Shown here: positions 37,762 through 48,348 of the stretch, piece after piece | Layout of the letters: the number at the start of each line of letters is the position of its first letter | Numbering within the stretch: position 1 is the stretch's first letter | Assembly (NCBI RefSeq): GCF_000340565.2 | Contig: NZ_CP007203.1 | Span: 373,870-437,869 of the forward strand | Origin: Nodularia spumigena CCY9414 | GTDB lineage: Bacteria > Cyanobacteriota > Cyanobacteriia > Cyanobacteriales > Nostocaceae | DNA length: 64,000 nt | Reading direction: 5' to 3' | Translations under genes and position numbers: made by a program | Notes under the pieces: generated by a model | Seen by the model: only the letters and a program-made list of their open reading frames with translations | What the model was told of the DNA's origin: nothing | The model's database searches: none

Positions 37762-39816
37762 ATGTCATACCCAATCAGCAACAAAAGTGATCAAGTTGAT
37801 AACTACCACGGTACTTTAGTTGCAGACCCGTACCGTTGGTTAGAAGACCCAGACTCAGCAGAAACAAGAAACTGGATTTCGGCAGAAAATCAGATTACTT
37901 TTGCTTACTTAAACGAAATTCCTGCTAGGGAAAAAATTAAACAACGCCTGACTAAACTGTGGGATTATGAAAAATATGGCATCCCATTTAAAGAAGGTAA
38001 TAACTACTTTTATTTCAAAAATAATGGACTGCAAAACCAAAGCGTCCTCTACACCCTCAAAACTCTTGACGCTGAACCTAAAGTTTTAATCGACCCTAAC
38101 AAACTCTCTACAGATGGCACTATTGCCCTTTCAGGATTAGCCATTAGTGAAAATGGTAAACTTTTAGCTTATGGTCTATCTACCTCTGGTTCAGATTGGC
38201 AAGAATGGAAAGTCCGCGATGTGGAAACAGGTGAAGACCTAGAAGACCATTTGAAGTGGATTAAATTTTCTGGCGCATCTTGGACAAAGGATAATCAAGG
38301 TTTTTTCTACAGTCGTTATGATGAACCAAATGAAAAGACTAAATTAGAAGATGTCAATTATTATCAAAAGCTTTATTATCATCAACTGGGTACTCCCCAA
38401 TCTGAAGATGTTTTAATTTACCATCGTGATGACCAGAAAGAATGGGGTTTTAGTGGTAATGTCACTGAAGATGGCAGTTATTTGATTATTTCTGTTTGGC
38501 TGGGAACTGATGCGAAAAATTTAGTTTTCTACAAAGATTTAACTAACCCTGATGCTGAAGTTGTAGAACTGATTAATCAGTTTGAAGCTGATTATAGTTT
38601 TATTGAACATGATGAGCATATATTTTATTTGCGTACTGATTTAAATGCTCCGCGAGGCAGATTAATTGCCATTGATACCAAAAATCCGGCTCAGGAAAAT
38701 TGGCAAGAAATTATTCCTCAGTCTGTGGCGACTCTGGAAAGTGCCAACATTCTCAATAATCAATTTGTGGTTGATTTTCTCCAAGATGCACGTACCCAAA
38801 TCAAAATTTTTGACCTGAATGGGGCGTTAGTGCGTGAGGTAGAATTACCAGGACTTGGTTCAGCAGGTGGTTTTGGTGGTAAGCGTGATGATACGGAAAC
38901 TTTTTATAGTTTTACCAGTTTCACTACACCAGGTACTATTTATCGCTACAACATGGTAACGGGTAAAAGTGAACTTTTCCGGCAGTCACAGGTAGATTTT
39001 AATCCTGATGATTATGAGACAAAACAAATCTTTTACAGCAGTAAAGATGGTACTCAAGTGCCAATGTTTATTACTCATAAAAAAGGGATGCAATTAGATG
39101 GTAATAATCCCACTTACCTTTATGCTTACGGTGGTTTTAATGTCTCAATGACTCCCAGTTTTTCTGTGAGTACGTTGGTATGGATGGAAATGGGGGGTGT
39201 CTATGCTATGCCAAATATACGCGGTGGTGGGGAGTATGGCGAAGAATGGCATCAAGCCGGGATGAAGGAGAAAAAGCAGAATGTGTTTGATGATTTTATT
39301 GCTGCGGCTGAGTGGTTGATTGATAACAATTATACACGACATGCAAGATTAGCGATCGCAGGTGGTAGTAATGGCGGTTTACTGGTGGGTGCTTGTATGA
39401 CTCAGCGTCCGGAGTTATTTGGTGCAGCTTTGCCGGCTGTCGGTGTGATGGATATGTTGCGATTCCATAAATTTACCATTGGCTGGGCTTGGGTTCCCGA
39501 ATATGGTTCCCCAGATAAACCAGAGGAATTTCCCGCACTTTATAGTTATTCGCCACTGCATAACCTCAAACCAGGGACAGCTTACCCAGCAACTTTAATT
39601 ACCACGGCTGACCATGATGATCGTGTTGTCCCTGCTCATAGTTTCAAATTTGCGGCAACTTTGCAAGCGAATCACGCTGGTGATGCGCCTGTGTTAATTA
39701 GAATTGAGACAAAGGCGGGACATGGGGCGGGTAAGCCTACGGCGAAGATTATTGAAGAAGCCGCAGATAAGTGGGCTTTTTTGGTGCAGACTTTGGAGGT
39801 AATTCGTAATTCGTAA
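37762..39816 (+). CDS. prolyl oligopeptidase (S9A family)
   Basis: 684-residue cytosolic-type serine peptidase cleaving short peptides after proline. The N-terminal part (from WLEDPDSAETRNWI) and the beta-propeller precede the alpha/beta-hydrolase domain. The catalytic triad is visible as Ser in AGGSNGGLL, Asp in TADHDDRVVP and His in KAGHGAGKP. No signal peptide is seen. ATG at 37762 is preferred; an in-frame TTG two codons earlier is possible. Separated from hmpE by a palindromic repeat region and followed by a strong hairpin. Confidence 0.95.
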   Translation: MSYPISNKSDQVDNYHGTLVADPYRWLEDPDSAETRNWISAENQITFAYLNEIPAREKIKQRLTKLWDYEKYGIPFKEGNNYFYFKNNGLQNQSVLYTLKTLDAEPKVLIDPNKLSTDGTIALSGLAISENGKLLAYGLSTSGSDWQEWKVRDVETGEDLEDHLKWIKFSGASWTKDNQGFFYSRYDEPNEKTKLEDVNYYQKLYYHQLGTPQSEDVLIYHRDDQKEWGFSGNVTEDGSYLIISVWLGTDAKNLVFYKDLTNPDAEVVELINQFEADYSFIEHDEHIFYLRTDLNAPRGRLIAIDTKNPAQENWQEIIPQSVATLESANILNNQFVVDFLQDARTQIKIFDLNGALVREVELPGLGSAGGFGGKRDDTETFYSFTSFTTPGTIYRYNMVTGKSELFRQSQVDFNPDDYETKQIFYSSKDGTQVPMFITHKKGMQLDGNNPTYLYAYGGFNVSMTPSFSVSTLVWMEMGGVYAMPNIRGGGEYGEEWHQAGMKEKKQNVFDDFIAAAEWLIDNNYTRHARLAIAGGSNGGLLVGACMTQRPELFGAALPAVGVMDMLRFHKFTIGWAWVPEYGSPDKPEEFPALYSYSPLHNLKPGTAYPATLITTADHDDRVVPAHSFKFAATLQANHAGDAPVLIRIETKAGHGAGKPTAKIIEEAADKWAFLVQTLEVIRNS

Positions 39817-39824
39817 AGCAAGAA

Positions 39825-39857
39825 AGATCCCCGACTTCTTGAAGAAGTCGGGGATCT
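39825..39857 (+). terminator. long perfect hairpin after prolyl oligopeptidase
   Basis: A 16-bp arm AGATCCCCGACTTCTT faces its complement across one base, nine bases after the stop codon. A very strong stem. Lacking a T-run, it is either a terminator or one of the cyanobacterial palindromic repeats that landed here. Confidence 0.6.
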
Positions 39858-39860
39858 GAG

Positions 39861-40021
39861 AGGGTGTTTGAAAAGTGGTTGGCTGTGATTTTAGGCACTC
39901 GCAGATCCCCCCTAGCCCCCCTTTTTAAGGGGGGAATTAGAATCAAAGTCCCCCTTCTTAAGGGGGATTTAGGGGGATCTAGAATGTTTTGTTACCGACA
40001 ATAGGACTTTTCAAACATCCT
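39861..40021. mobile_element. 161-bp MITE-like element with 16-bp terminal inverted repeats
   Basis: Ends AGGGTGTTTGAAAAGT (39861-39876) and ACTTTTCAAACATCCT (40006-40021) are inverted repeats with one mismatch. They are flanked by the same 5 bases, CTGAG, at 39856-39860 and 40022-40026, as expected of a target-site duplication. There is no coding capacity. The centre (39904-39979) is a 76-bp palindromic core also found at 45721-45796. The element fits a non-autonomous transposon mobilised in trans by an insertion-sequence transposase. Confidence 0.75.
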
Positions 40022-40036
40022 CTGAGCCTCTCGTAA

Positions 40037-41908
40037 TTATTGTGATAGGCGTTTTCCAAAATAAAGCCGATATAAATTACAAGGGCATTCAACTTCATTT
40101 CCTTTAAATTCAATTAAGCCTAGACTGCGTAATTTAAAACTTTGGGCAGAATCTAACTGAACAGGAATATCACTCTTAATAACTTTTTGCATTGCTCTTT
40201 TTAACGATTCATCTTGTTCCAGTAGGGAAAGATAGGGACGTAAAAAGCCTCTATATAATCCCTCGTCTGTGGGAGCAACTTTCAGGAATTGTTCTAAAGT
40301 TAAATTACCTGTGCCAATTTGATAAAGTGCAGTTCTTAATAAATAAGGATGTCCATCAATCATTCCCCTTAATTGCTCGATTTGTGAATCTGACCAATTT
40401 AATTTGTGTCGTTGGACTAATTCCTTTATTTGTGTAGCGTTGAATTCTCCTATTTCCACAGATAAACCCACATTAAAGGGGGATTGATTGACATTTAAAG
40501 AAATATATGCTTCTTGAGAATGAGCAATTACTAAACGTAATTTTTGCCATATTTCTTCGTTTTTACCGTTTTCGTGCCAAGCTCGGAGGAGAGCGAAAAA
40601 TGCTTGGGCAATTTCGGTATATGGGAAAATTTGATCAATATCATCTAAGCCTAATACTAGAGGAGCATCAATATTTTTTAATAAGTATTTTTTTAAATAA
40701 TTAGTGCAGTTAATTTGACTGCTTAATCGGGGTTTCCAATATTTATCTATTTGTTCTTCTAGCCCTAATTCTTCACTGACAACTGCACAAAATCCCTGCA
40801 AAAAATTATTGAGGTCGGTAAGATTTTCTTTACTCCATAAATTAAGCGAAACTGTGTGATAACCTTTTTGTTTACTATGGTCGAGAATGCGACTGATTAA
40901 GGAAGTTTTGCCCATCTTCTGCGGGGCTTTGATGCGAATTAATGCCCCCGGTTGGAGGATGGATTCATAACATTTAATTTCATCTTCTGGACGCTCGATA
41001 TAAAAATGGGAGTTAAGAGGAACTTGACCATCAGGATTTTCATACATTATTGATGAGTGATTCTCTTTTACTATTGTTGGTGGTTGTTCAAGAATGGTTG
41101 GATTAGTTAGCAATTTTTGCTTAATAAACTGACTAACTCCCATGTAAACTAAATTATTTGTTGATTTTGGCTTGGTGATAGAAATATGGTCGTCATCTGT
41201 AGGGGTAGGTTGGACATCTTTGATGGCTGGGTTAGCACTATCTGGGTCTACAACTAAAAAGCCTTTGGTGGGTCTTGTTTCAAAATAAACTTTTGTTGCA
41301 ATACCTAAAGCATCAACATTTTGACGATACCACTCATTTAGTTGACGCAGTTGTGGAAGATGTGCTTTCAGTTCATCAACGCTAACAGTAGTTCGTGCCA
41401 CAATACTAATTTTCTCGACTAAGTTAGCGAGATGGGAACCAGTGTGAGGAGTGGCGAGAAATACAATGCCTTTTGTCTGTTCAAGAACTGCTGTTTTTTG
41501 AAATGTCTGAGCATTACGCAGCATTTCTTTGATTAATAAACCACCCATACTATGAACGATAAAAACTATTGGGTAGTTGCCAATATTATTAACTTCTAAA
41601 TATGCCTGTAAATTACTAGCACGGTCAAAAAGTGGCATTGTTGAACCCTTCCACTCAAAGGCTTCAGCTTTATAGCCAAATGACCAAATACCTAAATCTG
41701 GTCGTTCTTGTGCTAGCCATGTTAACCAGAAATTATCATCGTCTTGTCGTTCTTCTGGATGCCAAGTTCCTCGTGCGTTACCACCTAACCCATGAATAAA
41801 AATAATATCCCCGCACCGCTTCGGGTTGTCACATCCCGATATTTTGATTAAACCAGTCATCTCTGAAGGTTCAGGTTTTGGGGTTTTAGGAAAAATGTTA
41901 AAAGGCAT
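40037..41908 (-). CDS. alpha/beta hydrolase fused to an AAA-like NTPase
   Basis: 623 residues. N-terminal half: alpha/beta hydrolase of the lipase/DUF676-like type with FIHGLGGNARGTW, nucleophile S120 in VHSMGGLL and the late catalytic-His block DDDHISITKP (H241). C-terminal half: AAA-like (AAA_35/STAND-related) NTPase with Walker A APQKMGKTS (K334) and Walker B LVLGLDDID (421-425). The layout suggests an esterase or lipase effector controlled by a nucleotide switch. No signal peptide is present. It is 15 bases from the MITE-like element. Substrate and biological role are unknown. Confidence 0.82.
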   Translation of the reverse strand: MPFNIFPKTPKPEPSEMTGLIKISGCDNPKRCGDIIFIHGLGGNARGTWHPEERQDDDNFWLTWLAQERPDLGIWSFGYKAEAFEWKGSTMPLFDRASNLQAYLEVNNIGNYPIVFIVHSMGGLLIKEMLRNAQTFQKTAVLEQTKGIVFLATPHTGSHLANLVEKISIVARTTVSVDELKAHLPQLRQLNEWYRQNVDALGIATKVYFETRPTKGFLVVDPDSANPAIKDVQPTPTDDDHISITKPKSTNNLVYMGVSQFIKQKLLTNPTILEQPPTIVKENHSSIMYENPDGQVPLNSHFYIERPEDEIKCYESILQPGALIRIKAPQKMGKTSLISRILDHSKQKGYHTVSLNLWSKENLTDLNNFLQGFCAVVSEELGLEEQIDKYWKPRLSSQINCTNYLKKYLLKNIDAPLVLGLDDIDQIFPYTEIAQAFFALLRAWHENGKNEEIWQKLRLVIAHSQEAYISLNVNQSPFNVGLSVEIGEFNATQIKELVQRHKLNWSDSQIEQLRGMIDGHPYLLRTALYQIGTGNLTLEQFLKVAPTDEGLYRGFLRPYLSLLEQDESLKRAMQKVIKSDIPVQLDSAQSFKLRSLGLIEFKGNEVECPCNLYRLYFGKRLSQ

Positions 41909-41948
41909 AGATAGTATTGGGATAATTACAGGACAACCAGTTCTTTTT

Positions 41949-42614
41949 ATGCCACGACTACAGCGCGACTTAAAACTAGGATACAGCTATCACGTAACTA
42001 TTCGGTGCAATAACCGCGAATTTAAGTTAATTTTGAACTGTACATCACATTTTTGGGAAACCCTTTTTCACAGCACAGGCGTAGGTTGGGTTGTTCGCGT
42101 CAGCGTTGCGGAGCAAGGAACGAAACCCAACATCGAAAATACTGGGTGGGTTTTGTTGGGTTTCACTACGTACCCTACAGGAAGCAAGCTACAACCTAAC
42201 CCAATACTTTGGGGATAAAGCAGACCTAACCCCCCTAGCCCCCCTTCCCTACAAGGGAATGGGGGAAACTATCTCCCCTCTCCTTGCAGGAGAGGGGTTG
42301 GGGGAGAGGTTAACCGAGAAGTATTGCAACCCAACCTATTAGTTTTGACTGAATGTGCTGCTAAATATCGAGGTTTTTGTAAGAAGTACAAACCGAAGGC
42401 GAAAACAGAAAAACGCTATTTTTGGGGTAGTCAATTTCTGCCGAAAGTAATCAAAGGCAAAGGTAAAAAAGTATCACCTGGACAGATGCGATTACCTTGG
42501 GATAATTGGGAGGCAAGTAATCCAGAAGTTGTTGATGTGGCTGAGAAATTTATTTTTGCTAATTGTTACAATTCGCAAGTTGCAGGGACGATTTTTAGAA
42601 ATAACAGTCAATGA
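41949..42614 (+). pseudogene. broken RAYT-type (Y1) transposase
   Basis: The N-terminal piece from ATG 41949 (MPRLQRDLKLGYSYHVTIRC then NNREF) and the C-terminal piece 42324-42614 (VLTECAAKYRGFCKKYKPKA, LPWDNWEASNPEV, AEKFIFANCYNSQVAG) resemble the two ends of one cyanobacterial REP-associated tyrosine transposase. The middle, with the HUH motif and catalytic Tyr, is missing. In its place is about 270 bp of repeats (GTAGGTTGGGTT palindromes, CCCCTAGCCCCCC and CTCCCCTCTCC hairpins). It is not functional. The assignment to this family is from memory of its conserved ends. Confidence 0.65.
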
Positions 42615-42865
42615 TTTGAGATGAAGGTAGGAGCAGTGTCTCTATTTATGACTAAAAAGTTCTTTTTTGCAGATATTTGCTGATTTTTGGTAATATTTAA
42701 GACTTTAAATTAGCTGTTTTTTTCTCTCTCTATTTGGTTCTGTGAAGCGCCTTGCAGAATCGAGAGCTTGTGCCAGGTATGGAATCGACGAAAACCTTAT
42801 TCTTCCGTTCAAATTATCCCGTAAATAAATCTTTACAATATTCTTTAAGCCTTATCTGTTACACT

Positions 42866-45445
42866 TTACAAGTCTCTGCAAGAAGAGAGAAGTACCACCC
42901 ACCAATGCTCTTCCGAGTCGCCCCTCCACCCCGGAAGTTCTCCCCTCATGGATTTTTCCCCTTCTTCATCTCTGAGGTTCTTGGGTAATTCTGAATATCT
43001 TCTCCACTGACCCTTCACTTGCCATCCCAATCTATTAGCAAAATCATTATACCCTTTCTCGTTCCAGTTTACAAATTCTCCCTTTTCCCAATCAAAATCG
43101 AGAGAATTGCCACTAGCCAAATATATTTCTTTCTGCACACTGTAGCCAAAATGCCCCTTGGAGTTATTTACCCAAAGTGTATCCAGTTTTTTCAAATCAC
43201 CACAATTAAAGTTTCTGACATTAGTTAATTCTAAAAAACGTTCGCTTTCTCTTCCGGCTGAATAGAGAATGAACTGCCAATTTTTTTCATCTGCTTCCCT
43301 CCATCGATGTTGCTGCATTAAATAATCTAATTCATTCAATAAATGCTCCTTTAAAGATTGAGCATAAACTGCATTAGATTCGTCTAATTCTTTAAGTTGA
43401 CGATAAAGCAAAGCCACAATATCCGCATTGCCATTGTAGAGAATATTTAGGTCTAAAGTAAATAAATCAACATTAGATTTAAACTGAGATTTTAGACTAT
43501 TCAGATGTTCTTCAGCTTTCTTATAATCTGCTAAAGCCTTAGCTTTATCTGATCCTTCCTCTAATTTACCTTTAACATAGTATATATAAACTAAAGTAGC
43601 TAAATTGGTTGAATTTTTTATATCAATTTCACTTTCTAGTCTTGATAATTCTTTTATACTGGGAGTAAAAATCTCAGATTTTATTAAATTCTCTGTTTTG
43701 TTTTCCTCATTTCTTTCCTCAACTAAGTATTGAGACCCTAAAACCAGCGCACTATCTAACAAAGCCTCTTTTAGTTGGGGATTCTTAATTTTATCTTGCA
43801 AAACCAACCCGGCAATATTTAAAGACTGATTCGCTTCGTTTGTTTTACCTTTTTGTTGCAGTTGAGAAGCTACTTCTGATAATTTTTTAATTTTAGTAAT
43901 AGATTGGTTGAGTTCCTTGATATTTCTGTTAGCAGTTTCAAGCTTTTTAAATGCAGCTATTCCTAATAACCCGGTAAGCCCTAAAGTAACAAATAGAACC
44001 ACTACCCCAAAACGCATTCTTTTTCTAGCAGTTACCAATTGCTTTTCAGCTTCCTGTTTAGCTTCAGCTTCAATTTTTCTAGCCCTTTCTGCCCCTTCCT
44101 TTTCTTTCCTTTCTCTTTCTAATTCTGCCTGTCTTTCTGTTTCTGCTAGTTCCTCTTCTCTCTGTCGTTTATGACTAGCTGCTAAAAAATCTTTATCTTG
44201 ATAACCTAAACTTTTATCCTTCGCCCAACTTTCCGCTTCTACTAAAGCATTTCCTCTCAATAACCGAGATTCGTCCTTTTTCTCAGATAATATCCACTGA
44301 CGATAATTATCGGCATAAGGACGTAAATTCGCTAAAGTTTTCTCAATCCATAAGTTGTCAAAAATGGTTTGATAAATTTGATTATAAACCTTTAGTTTAC
44401 TATCCTTGTTAACAACAATTCCTGCCAACTGTAAATCACTTTGTTCAATACTACTATCAATATCAATTCCGTCTGAGTGCCATACTTGCTGATATAAATC
44501 TAATAAGTATGCTGCTTTCTGTTCATCCCTTTTTAAAATTCTGTTTTGAATTGTTCTAAAATGCTCTGGTTCATCTTGATTTTCCCAATTTTCAATTACT
44601 TTATTTCTGACTAAATTCTCTACAAAAGCAGCTTCTTCACCTGGGGTAATTACAGTTTCAGATTGACGGACAAATGCACAAATTTTCTGAGTTAAAAATG
44701 GCTGTCCTCCCGTCCAATCTAAAATTGCTTTTAATACAGCTTCAGGGTTGCTAGTTTGTCCAGAAAATCCGCCTATTAACGGTAAAGCTTCTGCAAATTC
44801 AAATCCGGTTAATTCAATTCCTGTGCCAATATTAAAAGGAGTGCGCTTTTTATCTCGAATTAAATCGGAAGGGGTAGCTACTCCCAAAAGCACAAAAGTA
44901 ATGCGTTGATATTCTGGATTATCAACTCTTTGATTAAAAAAAGCTCGAATTAAAGCAAAAAAATCATCAACCGGAAATGTTAAACTTTGAACACTATCAA
45001 TTTCATCTATAAAAATAACAATCTGTGTAGAATTTAATTTTAGTAATTTGTCAATAAATTTTCCAAAAATCTGCACATCGGAAAGACGAGAATTTTCTGA
45101 CCATAACTCATCTAAATCAAACTGCTCACCTAAATTTAAATTTTCAGAATCAGCAATAGTATCAATAATCCCCGCATACCATTGTTCAGATGTAATCTCT
45201 GATGTTCCAATTGCAGTTAAATCAATAGCTACACAAGCAACTTTTTCACCTTGTAACCGTTGCATTGTGCGGACACGCAAACTGGATTTGCCCATTTGTC
45301 GAGAGTTGAGGACAAAACAAAATTCTCCAGCTTTCACAGCCTGATACAAATCCTCATCCGCTTGGCGTGTCACGTAGCTAGGTGCGTTAGCAGGAAGACT
45401 ACCACCAAATTGATATTGATAATTCTGGGTATCAGGTGAATTCAT
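42866..45445 (-). CDS. AAA-like NTPase with transmembrane helix and C-terminal GUN4 domain
   Basis: 859 residues. Order: AAA_35-type NTPase (1-380) with Walker [10 protein letters not shown] (K53) and Walker B VIFIDEID; charged coiled coil (425-475); one transmembrane helix (479-499); helical TPR-like region (505-700); and a GUN4 domain (about 703-855) with [29 protein letters not shown] and [16 protein letters not shown]4 binds Mg-porphyrins and regulates Mg-chelatase; fused copies like this are of unknown role. It may couple tetrapyrrole sensing to an NTPase switch at the membrane. Same strand as the hydrolase-AAA gene, with the broken transposase between them. Confidence 0.85.
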   Translation of the reverse strand: MNSPDTQNYQYQFGGSLPANAPSYVTRQADEDLYQAVKAGEFCFVLNSRQMGKSSLRVRTMQRLQGEKVACVAIDLTAIGTSEITSEQWYAGIIDTIADSENLNLGEQFDLDELWSENSRLSDVQIFGKFIDKLLKLNSTQIVIFIDEIDSVQSLTFPVDDFFALIRAFFNQRVDNPEYQRITFVLLGVATPSDLIRDKKRTPFNIGTGIELTGFEFAEALPLIGGFSGQTSNPEAVLKAILDWTGGQPFLTQKICAFVRQSETVITPGEEAAFVENLVRNKVIENWENQDEPEHFRTIQNRILKRDEQKAAYLLDLYQQVWHSDGIDIDSSIEQSDLQLAGIVVNKDSKLKVYNQIYQTIFDNLWIEKTLANLRPYADNYRQWILSEKKDESRLLRGNALVEAESWAKDKSLGYQDKDFLAASHKRQREEELAETERQAELERERKEKEGAERARKIEAEAKQEAEKQLVTARKRMRFGVVVLFVTLGLTGLLGIAAFKKLETANRNIKELNQSITKIKKLSEVASQLQQKGKTNEANQSLNIAGLVLQDKIKNPQLKEALLDSALVLGSQYLVEERNEENKTENLIKSEIFTPSIKELSRLESEIDIKNSTNLATLVYIYYVKGKLEEGSDKAKALADYKKAEEHLNSLKSQFKSNVDLFTLDLNILYNGNADIVALLYRQLKELDESNAVYAQSLKEHLLNELDYLMQQHRWREADEKNWQFILYSAGRESERFLELTNVRNFNCGDLKKLDTLWVNNSKGHFGYSVQKEIYLASGNSLDFDWEKGEFVNWNEKGYNDFANRLGWQVKGQWRRYSELPKNLRDEEGEKSMRGELPGWRGDSEEHWWVVLLSSCRDL

Positions 45446-45859
45446 AGTGTTCTTTTATAAATCTGGAAATATAAAATTATTTGTAGGTTGGCTGGAAGTT
45501 GGTGAAATTCACACTAAACCAGGATTTTTGATGTTGGATTATTCTGTAGGTTCTTCAACCCAATCTACGTTTAATTATAAGTGTTTAAATGGACATGATA
45601 TGACTTGCAGAATGAGGGCGGGCAAGATGCCGACCCCACAAGACTTTTGATAAGTCTCCCCTCTCCTTGATAAGGCTACAGTGTACACACAAGTCTTATC
45701 AAGTTGCATAACAGCGTTTTGATCCCCCCTAGCCCCCCTTGAGAAGGGGGGAACTAGAATCAAAGTCCCTCTTGATAAGGGGGATTTAGGGGGATCGGAT
45801 CACTTGTGTCTCCCCTCTCCTTGATAAGGAGAGGGGTTGGGGGTGAGGTTATGTATTTT
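45446..45859. other. repeat-packed spacer upstream of the GUN4-domain gene
   Basis: 414 bases with no gene. Contents in order: a GTAGGTT...AACCCAATCTACG inverted pair (about 45483-45568), a GGCAAGATGCC motif (45621-45631), a 21-bp direct repeat beginning TCTCCCCTCTCC at 45655-45675 and again at 45809-45829, an ACACAAGT/ACTTGTGT inverted pair (45687-45694 and 45802-45809), and the 76-bp core listed separately. Confidence 0.7.
45721..45796. repeat. 76-bp palindromic core, second copy
   Basis: Same length, orientation and nearly the same sequence as 39904-39979, including GATCCCCCCTAGCCCCCCTT at the start and GGGGGATTTAGGGGGATC at the end. Here the flanks differ from those of the first copy. 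Confidence 0.85.
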
Positions 45860-46762
45860 TTAACGTTGCGGTTGGGTCAAAGCTTCAAAACCAGAGACTA
45901 TATCGAGGAGTTCGGCGGTAATGGAACTTTGGCGTTGGCGGCGATAGTCAGCGTTGAAGTCTGATAAACGTTCTTCGATATTCTTTTCCGCAGCTTGCAT
46001 TGAGGAAAGGCGACTGGCGTTTTCACTAGCTAAAGATTCGGCAAGAGCCAGGTATAAAGATATAAATAAATACTGGCGAATTAATGCGGAAAATAATTGA
46101 TTTTCATCCATTGTGAAGGTTGGTAATACTGGGGTAGACCAAGCCTTTTTTTCTAAATTCTTTAACCAATTGGGGTCAACTGGTAAAAGGCGTAAATTTG
46201 TAGGGCGATAGGATGCACCAGAAAGGGATTTGTTGTAAAACAACACAATCTGCTCGACTTGTTGCTGTGTTTGCCATTGTTCGATTTTTAGTAATATTTC
46301 CTGCACCATTGCAGTGATTTCGGTGACGGAATTGGGAACAGAAAATTGCTCTGTGATGGTTTTTCCTGATGCTTCTAAGGGCAAAATTAACCGCGCCCCA
46401 ACTGCGACAATTTTAATATGTTTTGGCTGTAAATCGTTCAGTTGCTCTACTGCAAAATTTGCTATTTGTTCATTAAATTGACCGCATAAGCCTTGGTCTG
46501 AGCCAAATATAATCACACCGAAAGAATTATATGATTTACTGGTATTTGCAGATGCTAAAATACCCCGTTGTTCAGAAAAATATCGCTGTCTGAGGACAAT
46601 TTGTAACCCCATTTCAATGGTGCGGTTATAGTCGGCTAAGGATTCAACTGCTGTTTGATATTGTCTAATACTGACAGCAGCCAGCGCTTTCATTGTTTTG
46701 ACTACAGACTGCAAATCTTGAACACTGCCAATTTTTGCTCTTAATAACTCAATGGTGGGCAT
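45860..46762 (-). CDS. atpG: N-ATPase F1 subunit gamma
   Basis: 300-residue central-stalk subunit of an alternative F-type ATPase. N-terminal helix [20 protein letters not shown] and the [13 protein letters not shown] block are conserved; the C-terminal helix ends [11 protein letters not shown]. The regulatory insertion of the ordinary cyanobacterial or chloroplast gamma is not apparent. Last gene of the operon, overlapping the alpha gene by 14 bases. Sequence is divergent from housekeeping gamma, as expected for the horizontally spread N-ATPase. Confidence 0.88.
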   Translation of the reverse strand: MPTIELLRAKIGSVQDLQSVVKTMKALAAVSIRQYQTAVESLADYNRTIEMGLQIVLRQRYFSEQRGILASANTSKSYNSFGVIIFGSDQGLCGQFNEQIANFAVEQLNDLQPKHIKIVAVGARLILPLEASGKTITEQFSVPNSVTEITAMVQEILLKIEQWQTQQQVEQIVLFYNKSLSGASYRPTNLRLLPVDPNWLKNLEKKAWSTPVLPTFTMDENQLFSALIRQYLFISLYLALAESLASENASRLSSMQAAEKNIEERLSDFNADYRRQRQSSITAELLDIVSGFEALTQPQR

Positions 46763-48299
46763 TTTCTGATTCCTCCTGGGGTTTCAAGAATGCTGTTGCC
46801 TCTTGGGCTACACTTAACAAAGCATTCCTATCTTGATCACTCAGCTTTTCTCCTGCTTGAATACGCTGGCTAACTTCAGATAATTGTTCTGTAACTTGTT
46901 GACGTACAGCCCTAGCCGCTTCCTGAATTTTATCTAGGGGGATGTCGTCAAAAATACCTTCTGTCACAGCTAACAACACAGCTATCTGTTCTGCTACGGG
47001 TAAGGGTTGATATTGAGGCTGCTTTAATATTTCTCGCACACGTCGCCCCCTTTCTAAGGTTTGGCGGGTTTCCTCATCTAGCTGAGTACCAAAACGAGCG
47101 AAAACTTCTACTTCCTGAAATTGCGAGTAAGAAAGCCGTAAATCTCCCGCGACAGCGCTATAAGCTGGTAATTGGGTTTTTCCTCCCACCCTGGAAACTG
47201 ATTTACCTACATCTACCGCAGGTAACACACCTTTTTGAAACAAGTCAGGAGATAAATAAATCTGTCCATCGGTGATGGAAATTAAATTAGTGGGAATATA
47301 CGCAGAAAGATTTTGGGCTTGGGTTTCCACAATGGGTAATGCTGTGAGTGAACCACCGCCAAGTTCTGCACGTAGGTGGGTAGCACGTTCTAATAATCGG
47401 GAATGAATGTAAAAAATGTCACCAGGATATGCTTCCCTCCCAGGAGGGCGACGCAGTAACAGGGAAAGTTCCCGATAAGCCCAAGCGTGATGAGTTAAAT
47501 CATCGTAGACAATTAAGACATCACGCCCTTTTTCCATGAAATATTCTGCAATGGTTGTAGCTGCATAGGGGGTGATATATTGTAATCCTGGTGGATCTTC
47601 CCCAGATGCTACTACGACAATGGTGTAGTCCATTGCGTTATGTTGGCGCAAGTCAGCGATTACTTTGGCGACGGATGAGGCGCGTTTACCAATGGCGCAG
47701 TAAATACAAATGACATTTTGCTGCTTTTGATTAATTATAGTATCAGTGGCGATCGCTGTTTTGCCTATTTGGCGATCGCCTACAATTAATTCTCGTTGTC
47801 CCCTACCAATGGGAACCAAAGCATCGACAACTTTTATACCTGTCTGCAACGGTATTGTTACGGGGGCGCGATCCATGATTGCGGCGGCTTGTCGTTCTAC
47901 TGGACGGCGTTCTGTTACCTGAATTGCTCCTTGATTATCTAAAGCTTGACCAGTTACATTTAGCACTCGTCCTAAAAGTCCTTCGCCTACGGGTACATCT
48001 AAAACTCTCCCGGTGCGTTGTACTTCTTGTCCAGCTGCTAAATGTTGGCTGTTACCTAATAAGATTACACCAATTTCATTTGCATCTAAGTTAAAGGCAA
48101 TTCCTAATATATCGCCGGAAAAACGCAGAAGTTCATCGGCTTTGACGTTGGGTAAACCTGAAATGTTGGCAATTCCTTGAGTTAGGGATTTAATTATGCC
48201 AATTTCACGAGTTTGGATTTGGGGTTGATAGTTATTTAATACTTGTTCAAAGGTTGTAAAGGTGTTATTTAGGAGTGTTTGTAGGGGATTTTTATTCAT
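46749..48299 (-). CDS. atpA: N-ATPase F1 subunit alpha
   Basis: 516-residue non-catalytic nucleotide-binding subunit. Walker A is [13 protein letters not shown] (about residue 173), with [20 protein letters not shown] and the [20 protein letters not shown] block. Complete length for the family. It follows atpF by 49 bases, a gap containing CGCAGAGG repeats, and overlaps atpG. No atpH (delta) gene lies next to it, unlike the ordinary cyanobacterial atp operon, which supports the N-ATPase assignment. Confidence 0.93.
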   Translation of the reverse strand: MNKNPLQTLLNNTFTTFEQVLNNYQPQIQTREIGIIKSLTQGIANISGLPNVKADELLRFSGDILGIAFNLDANEIGVILLGNSQHLAAGQEVQRTGRVLDVPVGEGLLGRVLNVTGQALDNQGAIQVTERRPVERQAAAIMDRAPVTIPLQTGIKVVDALVPIGRGQRELIVGDRQIGKTAIATDTIINQKQQNVICIYCAIGKRASSVAKVIADLRQHNAMDYTIVVVASGEDPPGLQYITPYAATTIAEYFMEKGRDVLIVYDDLTHHAWAYRELSLLLRRPPGREAYPGDIFYIHSRLLERATHLRAELGGGSLTALPIVETQAQNLSAYIPTNLISITDGQIYLSPDLFQKGVLPAVDVGKSVSRVGGKTQLPAYSAVAGDLRLSYSQFQEVEVFARFGTQLDEETRQTLERGRRVREILKQPQYQPLPVAEQIAVLLAVTEGIFDDIPLDKIQEAARAVRQQVTEQLSEVSQRIQAGEKLSDQDRNALLSVAQEATAFLKPQEESENAHH

Positions 48300-48348
48300 G
48301 AGTTTGTTTCGCGCAGAGGCGCAGAGGCGCGGAGAGAAGAGAGGAGAA

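Noticed and set aside
45447-45650. 67-codon frame next to the GUN4-domain gene
   Set aside because: It runs through palindromic repeats and has no ribosome site.
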